Source of the DNA: Cadophora sp. MPI-SDFR-AT-0126 | Lineage: Eukaryota; Ascomycota; Leotiomycetes; Helotiales; Ploettnerulaceae | Direction of reading: 5' to 3' | NCBI GenBank assembly: GCA_020747065.1 | Contig: JAGMVK010000005.1 | Coordinates: forward strand, 1 to 64,000 | Length of the DNA: 64,000 bases | Shown here: in pieces, positions 56,917-64,000 of the stretch | How positions within the stretch are numbered: the stretch's first letter is position 1 | Layout: each line of letters opens with the position of its first letter | Notes under the pieces: generated by a model | Databases searched by the model: none | What the model was told of the DNA's origin: nothing | Seen by the model: only the letters and a program-made list of their open reading frames with translations | Position numbers and translations under genes: made by a program

Positions 56917-58941
56917 TCACTTCTTCTCTTCCAGATGAGTCGTCTCAATCTTGGCATCCTCCTCTTCGATTTTGCGATTCAGTGCTTCCTCATTTTCTTC
57001 CTCCTCAATCGCCCGCTTGTACAATCCATTCCTGATATCGCGCTGCCAGAAAACGTATCCTACGATAAAGAGCGACAGGTAGATGGTGATCAAGCAGATA
57101 CTAGCAGTGAAACCTCTCGCAAATCGTGGCGATTCGGTGACGGGGAAGACGACGACATTGTACCAGGAAAAGAAAGCCCATCCAATAGTCATCATGGCAC
57201 CAGTGGTAAATGCTCTTGCTTCGTTGTCATCCTTCATGATGAGATGGATGAATGGGAAGATCATAGGTGTCATGCAAGAATTGAATCCCATGAGGAACCA
57301 TGCTGCAAACTTCATTCCGAGGGGAATATTCCAGATCCGCAAGCAGATGTTGCAAAAGAGGAGAACTGTGGCCGCAAAAGAGAATGGCATCCAGATAGGA
57401 TAGACCCTGCAGAGGTTGAACGGTCAGCATTGTCTTCTCAGAAACTCAGAAACACATCATCAATCATATAGGAAGGTAATAGAGCTTACATGGCGAACGA
57501 TGGTATAAGAATACCAGCTACGATGGCCATAAGTTGAGTACCAGTAGGTAGAATATTGATGAGCTCGACAGAGTACTGCTTCGTAGATTTTACCCAGAGG
57601 CCCATTTGACCACCGACCCAGGTCGTTAACTGGAAGCTGTACCAGAGTATTAACGACGAAAATCTCATCAAGTTTGAGTGTATCAAACATACCAAACATA
57701 AAGCGCAATAGCGAAATAGAAATGCCAGTGGGTAAAAACACGTTTGAGCATCCGTTTACCAATTTTTCGACTCTTTCGAACGCCATCATTCTGCATGCGA
57801 GCTTGAGCAAGCAGCTGCTCTTCTTCTTTGAGCCACCAGATACGGGGACTGGTTGGAAGACCTGGAAAAAGGAAGAATCCAGAAAGAGCAATGGGAAGGC
57901 TGATAACGCCATCGATGATAAAAACCCAGCGCCTGCGTAGTCAATAGTGTCAGCCTAGGATCGGCCGTACAGCAGGGGGCCAGATAAAAGCTGGGCAAAA
58001 GAATCTCAAACTTACCAACCAGCCATGCCGAGAGTACCATTGAGACCCTACAAAACGATCAGTTTTTTGAGACAAGGGATGTGATAACTCCCAGGGGAAG
58101 AGAAGCTGATCGCCCACCTTATACGCTGCCGCCTGCATGTAACCACCAAAGGCTGCACCGATGTTGCTGCTGATATACCAGACACCTGCACGTTTGAAGA
58201 CTTCATCACTTCGATACCATGAAGTCAAGATGTAGAGGGACCCAGTAGCTGCTGGAGTTTCAAACAGTCCCATTAGGAACCTCATCCCGTAGATCATAGG
58301 TACACTGTTGTTCCTGCATTGGACAAAAGTGATGATGGTCCAGAGTGTCTCGCAGATGGGAAGGACAAAGCGTGCAAACCGAGGCCGTGAGATGATCAAC
58401 ATTACGGGAATCTCCATGATCAAGTAGCCGACGTTGTAGAAGGTACTGAACAGGTTGTATTGGATTCCTTTAATACCCAAGTCTTCCTTCATTCCAGAAT
58501 TGTAGGCGTTGGTGACGTTGGACTGATCCAGCCATTTGATAAAGTCTGTCATTTGATTAGTAGGGAAAATGGACCACGGATCTGGCCTACTCACACATCA
58601 AGCAGCTGTTTTTCTGGATCAGTAATAGTTTATCTCTTGTAAACATGGGACACGTACATGAGAGGAAGAACGATTCGGTCTTGCTTCTTGAGAAGTCTCC
58701 TCTCCTCATGGCTGTAATGGCTGGGATACCAATCGAAGATGTACAACCAGGCAGTCCGTAAATTTTTCGCGGGAGGTTTCGTGGCCGAACTCACAACGAC
58801 GCCATTCTTGACGACTTGGAGAGGAGCAGCAGGTAAATCATCTGTAGCCTGTTCTAAGGGTCTCTGAATCTCCACATTTGTAATCTCATCGTTCGTCTTT
58901 GATGGAGAGGCGCCACCAATTGGCTTCTGGATGGATGCCAT
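56917..58941 (-). CDS. MFS transporter, anion:cation symporter family (allantoate/pantothenate permease-like)
   Basis: Seven exons on the minus strand (58941-58654, 58613-58595, 58545-58118, 58047-58016, 57932-57693, 57636-57490, 57406-56917), all in phase, give about 547 residues. After a cytosolic N-terminus ending DRIVLPLMY, the tiny 19-bp exon 2 builds [18 protein letters not shown], the family's helix-1 signature. Exons 3-4 give [18 protein letters not shown] (MFS loop 4-5) and [13 protein letters not shown]. Exon 5 begins [16 protein letters not shown], typical of Dal5/Liz1/Seo1-like carriers. About 12 hydrophobic segments, then a charged cytosolic tail ([17 protein letters not shown]). 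It is a plasma-membrane importer of small organic acids or vitamins. The FFLFPGLP-(x)-SPRIWWL loop resembles pantothenate transporters, but substrate is not certain. Confidence 0.9.
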
Positions 58942-59573
58942 ATTGTTCTGTCGATGCAGGCGAAATAGATGGTTTAACAGACGAGGGACAAGTGCAGCCC
59001 TTTATCATTGCCAGTATCAAGATCTAGTGGTGTGGAGAATGCCGGGGATGTTTCTCCACCTCGCCAAGATCCTGGAATTATTTTACCCCATACCCCGCGA
59101 TTGCGATTCTGCTCTGAAAACGCAGGCGGCGTTTATTAGACGGAAAACGGATTATGTGCTGCCCGAAAGCTGCCCGAGATTTGTTTTCAGGGTTGTCGGC
59201 TGCGAAAAGGACTCTACTGTCACTGGTTGGCGGAGCGTCGGGGTATTTCCAGCGGGCGATTCTCCGGGTGCCTGACCCAAAGCTCCCATCCTGCTCGGTT
59301 TGATATCAGCCGACTTACATTGCCAACTCCACAACGCCATGTCCAGCGCAGCTATTGTGCATCATGAAAGCTAGCTGCTCTACAGTTCTTATCGGACTTT
59401 TTGCTTTAGTGGCACGGCCACCTCATAGGCTTTGTTGAAATGGAAAGACTTGTTGACTTCTGAAAGATTCACGGAACTCTCATATTCTTCAACGCTTCAA
59501 ACAGCAGGTCACTGTGTTCCCTTTGCACTGTCAACTGGGAGCTTTCTCTATAATGGTGCCAATAGCAATTAAA
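58942..59573. other. Intergenic region upstream of the transporter
   Basis: No gene seen. It includes the promoter of the minus-strand MFS gene. Confidence 0.45.
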
Positions 59574-59927
59574 TCACCAAAGCTGGGAACAGCTAGCATC
59601 ACGGGATATTCTGACTGATGAGGAAGCCACCTCGGCACAAGTCCTTGGATCGATGAATAGGAAGCATTCCAAGCATGATGGCCTAGAAGAGACCTCTATT
59701 CTGAGAATATCTTTGCGAAACTGATCCATGTCGCCGTTCGAGATCTGGAGGGTAGTAATGTGAGTTTTTATAATTGAATTGCAACTTTCTGGGCAAACTG
59801 ACAAACTCACAGAATCAGCCAGCTGCTTCTCTAGAATGCATCCCTCAGGACGAAGTTCTAGGCCCAGCAGGACGACATCATTTTCGAGAATCGGATTTCT
59901 GGACTCGTGCCTTCTTTCCAGACACAT
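59574..59927 (-). CDS. Small hypothetical protein, two exons
   Basis: The minus-strand model is 59927-59811 and 59744-59574, about 95 residues. The 66-bp intron has a textbook donor (GTGAGT) and acceptor (CCTCCAG) and is stop-free in frame. Exon 1 ends LELRPEGCILEKQLADS, exon 2 starts ISNGDMDQFRKDIL. There is no domain I recognise. It may be a real small gene or the tail of a decayed larger one. Support rests on splice signals and reading frame only. Confidence 0.4.
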   Translation of the reverse strand: MCLERRHESRNPILENDVVLLGLELRPEGCILEKQLADSVSLSVCPESCNSIIKTHITTLQISNGDMDQFRKDILRIEVSSRPSCLECFLFIDPRTCAEVASSSVRISRDASCSQLW

Positions 59928-60732
59928 TATACTCGCTTCTTGACCCTAGACATACCAAGGAGAGCCTATTCACTTGCGGCGAATAATGTAGTCTTTTGGG
60001 GCCTACAACTTAGCTGGTTAGTTATAAGCTCTTCTTCAGCTGCCTTTACTGGTTGCTAAGAAGACAGGCATCTGTAGACATGGTACGAAGCCAAGCTCCG
60101 ATGATTGTCTTGTGAAAGTGCCCAAGACAGCTCCTATGTTGTATTTTAAGTGGCTGCTGCAGCACAACTTGGAGACTCAGACTCTTGCACAAATCTCGCA
60201 ATAGCCAGTGTGGCTAGCAAGTGTGGCTAGCAAGTGTGACCACAATGAAACGCAGTATGGCTACGAGGTGCCATAAATATTGCGTTCAATTGTCCTCACG
60301 ACTATGATCAGATCCGTACAATACGTCCGTCTATTCATCCATCGCATATTCACATGTTATGGGCAAACACTGCTCGCCCATGGCTAATTAGCTGAGCATA
60401 AATAAAAAATCTCCGAAATCTCCGATATGAGGCATTCAGGCTGCGATGGATGATACATGCATGGATCCCAAGCTGAACGCGCCACTTCGCTTACCCTGCA
60501 CCGCGTCTCGGGTTTCTGTCCGTGACTATCAACTCACACTCTCGACCTCTCACTTTGAGGCATTACCGTAACGCGCGTCAAACATACTTTCCATCCTATC
60601 CCTCGCGCTCTGGTCATGCTGTGCCCACTTAGTTATTCATTCCCGGGCTCAAAAAGCTAATCGCGGTCCCCTTTTGCCACCACCCCTTATCGGATCGCAG
60701 CAGTGCCCGCACGCGCGTGTGGGCGCGGCAGT
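59928..60732. other. Intergenic region upstream of the homeodomain gene
   Basis: No gene seen. It contains a short tandem of GTGTGGCTAGCAA near 60208-60236. The last 200 bp are GC-normal with pyrimidine-rich stretches, as expected of a promoter. Confidence 0.45.
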
Positions 60733-63024
60733 ATGAGCACTAGCACATCATCCACCTTGGCACGCTGGACCGACGAAGAGCATCAGATCCTCGTCCAATT
60801 GACCAACGATCAGATCGAGCTGGAGTCACAGGACCACACACAGGAGATTTCTTGGGCTGAGCACTGGAGACAAGTTTCGTCCAAGCTTCATGAGTCGGGA
60901 TATACCCGTACCAACACAGCTTGTCAAAGCTACTGGAAGCGTGTCGTCGAGACCCAAAAGGCCAACGAGGAAGCTGCTGGACCGAGATGGGACGATTCTG
61001 AGCATCGGATATTACTGGGAATGACCGAGGATCAATTGGCACTTGAAAGAGAAGATCCTGCTGCCGTGATTCCATGGCCCAAGCACTGGAAAAAGGTGTC
61101 CATCCGTCTCCAGGAGAACGGGTATAATAGGACGCCAAATGCTTGCTCGGCCTATTGGTTGACGGTAGGATACGACTTTTCAGTCGACAACTTTGAGCCT
61201 GTGCCCGGTATGCTAAAGATGCGGAAGATTGATGATGCTAAGGATGAGGTCGATGAGGAGGTTGTGGTTGAAGTCACGGCCGAGCCTGGAGAGAACAATC
61301 AAGCCAATGGTGACGACTCGGTATCGACCTCTTCCAGAGATGATGAAATACTACCCGGGGGACTGCCAGAACCCAAGACCATCTTGTTATCGAATGCAAC
61401 TTCAATCTTCACTCCGTCCATTACCCCTGCTCCTTCAGAAAAGGATCCGTCAGAAGATGAATCACATCAAGCAAGGCAACGTAGGTCCTTTTCTCAGACG
61501 GCTCCTGCGTCAAATTAATGGTAATATAGGTGAGCCCACAAAGAGCAAGGTGTCTCAGACTCCAGCGACGGCCGAGGTAACACCACCAAGACCCCGGTCT
61601 CCTAAACTGCCTATGAGGCGAGGCTTTCGCTTCAGTGCAGAGCAAAGAGCAGTGTTGGAGGCTCAGGTCGCAAATCATGGGCCGTATCCAGACACTGATC
61701 GAAGAATTGAGCTGGCCCGTGACTTTGGTGTGGAGGAGAAGACGATCAGGGTATTCACAAGTTGAATCCTCACTCAGTCCTTATATCTAACAGATTATAG
61801 AATTGGTTCATCCATCGCCGGTCACAAAAAGGCCAGAGCATCGTGTCGGGAATGACAACTCCAGGGCAGAATAATTATGAGGAGTCCTTTGTGAGCGAAG
61901 GCTCGACTCCTGCCTCTGCCCCTCCTGACTCTGGCGCCAAGCGAAGACCGATTGCTGTAGACTGCAACGATCATAGTCTTTCGGTAGGCGAGGACATAGG
62001 TGTGCACCATGTGAAAAGACCTAGGTTGGGAAATGAACATGACCACAGCTACCACGAAGAACCACGGATGAACACCAATACCATCCCTAGTCACAATCCC
62101 TTGGAGGACTTTGGAACTGAGAGGGGATTTGGGATGAGACAATCGTCCGGCAGCTCCATTTCAGTTGATCCATCCCGTAACTCATCGCTGGCTGGCTCAT
62201 CAATCGGTCGGGAATCAGCAGCGACTTCGATGGCATCATTCTCTCCCGTCAACATGACAACTACCGCACGGCATCACCCGACTGGCGACTTGCCGGTCCA
62301 AACGCTCAGAAATGAGCGGCAAGACGAGCACAGACCAGAGATCAAGAAATCTCCTTCCTTCCCAACCCCCGTCTCAGGCGCAGATTGGAATCCGATCAAC
62401 AGTGCAAGAGGCAGAGAGTCCAGACCTGTTAGCTTGGCGAGCGCTACTTCGACACCAACACCAACCCCTCATACGTTGCCGTCTTATCACGGCCATCATC
62501 TATCTAGCCAGCACCCATATGGGAAACCCGTATCCGCAGCACCACCACCACCACCTCCTCCACCGCCGCCCGCGCCGCTAAACGCAAATCACAGACCCTT
62601 TCAACAACACCCAGTTTCCGCATCACCACCACCACCAAAACCTAGCTCCAGCCCCAACGACTCCGACGAGAAACAATGGATGTCCAGCAAAGTCTGCAGC
62701 TTCCAGACCGAGATCGAAAGCCTGAACCGCGACCGCGCGACCCGCCTCCAGCGAATCAGCCAGATCGACGATCGCATCGACCAGATGACGAACGAGGAGA
62801 ACGCGTTGGACGAGGAGAAGGAGAAGGAGATCCTCGAGGCGGTGAGGAAGATCGAGGAGCGGTATAGGGGCCGGCATGAGTATGTCAAGAGACAGCAGCG
62901 CGAGCTGGGACAGTCGAGGGACGTGGAGTTGGAGGGCTTGCAGCGGAATGGGTTGGATTTGAAGAAGAGGAGGACGGCGCTGGAGCATTTTCAGGCGCTG
63001 GTGGGGTTGTATGATGAGGAGTAA
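60733..63024 (+). CDS. Homeodomain transcription factor with duplicated Myb/SANT-like N-terminal domains
   Basis: Three exons (60733-61480, 61530-61750, 61801-63024; introns 49 and 50 bp) give about 730 residues from MSTSTSSTLARWTDEEHQ. Two tandem domains of about 60 residues (about 9-70 and 89-150) share W-(T/D)-D-(E/S)-EH, a WxxHWxxVS core and a Y-x-RT-x-(N)AC-x-x-YW end, like Myb/SANT folds. A homeodomain at about 277-337 (RRGFRFSAEQRAVLEAQVA, then an exon junction, then IRNWFIHRRSQKG) completes the DNA-binding region. The near-invariant Asn of recognition helix 3 (WFxNxR) is His here. The rest is Ser/His/Pro-rich with a proline run (about residue 570) and a C-terminal coiled coil (about 620-720; DRIDQMTNEENALDEEKEKE). 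Likely nuclear regulator; targets unknown. Confidence 0.85.
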
Positions 63025-64000
63025 TTGGGATTCCGGTGGTTTTGGTTTCCTGCTGGATGCATGCAGCACGGGTATCGGCATCGGGAAGTCTTGCAGCCAT
63101 CGATTCAGGATTTCGTTTAGAGTCTCGAGTTTGGGTTTACATGCCTGTATTTCTACAAGGGACCCACCATGTGGTGAGGTCTCGCCTTCCTTTCTTTCAT
63201 GTTGTTTATTCATGTCACGGGACTTTACTCCCTCGCACATTTCTGGGCTTGATATAAAAACTCGTTTTGTCCCCCTTCTTCCTTTTTCTGGGATGGAAAA
63301 AATTGGAAACTTTTCTTTTGTGCAAACCTAGTCATACCCATCTATAGTACGGAAAAGGAGGAAATTCTGTAGATTTTTTAATCACTGTACTTCAATCAAT
63401 CAATGAATCAATCGAATCTTGAAATATCGCCGATGCCAATTATGACAATATCAGACTAGGGTAAGGGAATAGCGTAATTGAGTCTCTATGCCATTTGCAT
63501 GTGCTATGGATTAATTGATTTCCGAAATCGCGTGATTGTTGTTCTTATCTTCCTCTGCATGGGAATGTATTTTGAATTTCAACTTCAACAATGCCGTGTC
63601 ATGGCCTCGACTAACGAAACCCTGGTGGTATTGCGTGTCATGGTTTTTCTTTTGCCATGGCAAATTGCCAGGCACGTCATTTGACTTTGTGAGCCAATGC
63701 AATGCGAGTCTTTGCTTGTTGTGATTCGCATTGAGCTTCTATGATCCTGATTCTTGGCTAAGGTGAGGTGGCTCTGGTTGATATGTGCTCTTCAGCTTGT
63801 ATTCTGGGCGACGTGATGAAGGGAACAATGATAGAGAGGGATAAGAAGGGGTGGGTTGAGCACAGCTGAAACGACTACATCGTACTTCAAGGAGGAAGAT
63901 AAGCACGACAACATCAACATGTCTCATCTTCAGACTGAGATTGCTCATTCATTGCAATGAAAAACTAATTGAAATACTGTGGGCAGTGTACTTCCTTCGA
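63025..64000. other. 3' flanking region of the homeodomain gene
   Basis: About 1 kb with short open frames only. I recognise no gene. Confidence 0.45.

Noticed and set aside
62623..63240. Minus-strand Leu/Pro-rich open frame of 205 codons
   Set aside because: It is the antisense shadow of the coiled-coil end of the homeodomain gene.

Overview
The window looks like a chromosome segment of a filamentous ascomycete (Pezizomycotina). The evidence is short GT-AG introns of about 43-115 bp with CTAAC-like branch sites, HET-domain and Zn2Cys6 genes, a fused CYP505-type P450, and AT-rich blocks with the footprint of repeat-induced point mutation (RIP: C-to-T and G-to-A changes, with Gln and Trp codons turned into stops). 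A leotiomycete is possible, but the sequence alone does not settle the class.

Layout. 1-11 kb is a mostly AT-rich graveyard. It holds a RecQ-like helicase remnant with its upstream domain (minus strand, cut by the left edge), a second helicase-C remnant on the plus strand between two inverted LTR-like arms, a transposon end, and a RIP-killed short-chain dehydrogenase gene. 12-15.5 kb is a GC-normal island with a repeat-containing membrane protein and a membrane-anchored HET protein. 15.5-22.3 kb is a second RIP block with a Helitron remnant. 22.3-35 kb is gene-poor: a frameshifted HET gene, a polytopic membrane protein, a BTB protein and a LINE fragment joined to a broken MFS transporter. 35-43.4 kb has a Zn2Cys6 regulator, a composite TIR/LTR element and a multidomain gene in which a STAND-type N-terminal domain, a ubiquitin-like domain and TPR-like helices are fused to a PKA-like pseudokinase. 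44-64 kb is ordinary gene-dense chromosome: a ZNF830-like splicing factor, Bye1, CYP505, a PhzF-family enzyme, a secreted SGNH/CE2-like esterase, an allantoate/pantothenate-family MFS transporter, a small hypothetical gene and a homeodomain regulator.

How the genes relate. The ZNF830-like gene and bye1 are divergent housekeeping genes sharing about 970 bp. CYP505, PhzF, esterase and transporter lie together within about 9 kb and could form a small metabolic neighbourhood, but no backbone synthase is present. HET genes, helicase remnants and RIP blocks on the left suggest a subtelomeric or otherwise fast-evolving compartment that gives way to conserved chromosome on the right. The most unusual object is the pseudokinase fusion at 40.0-43.4 kb.
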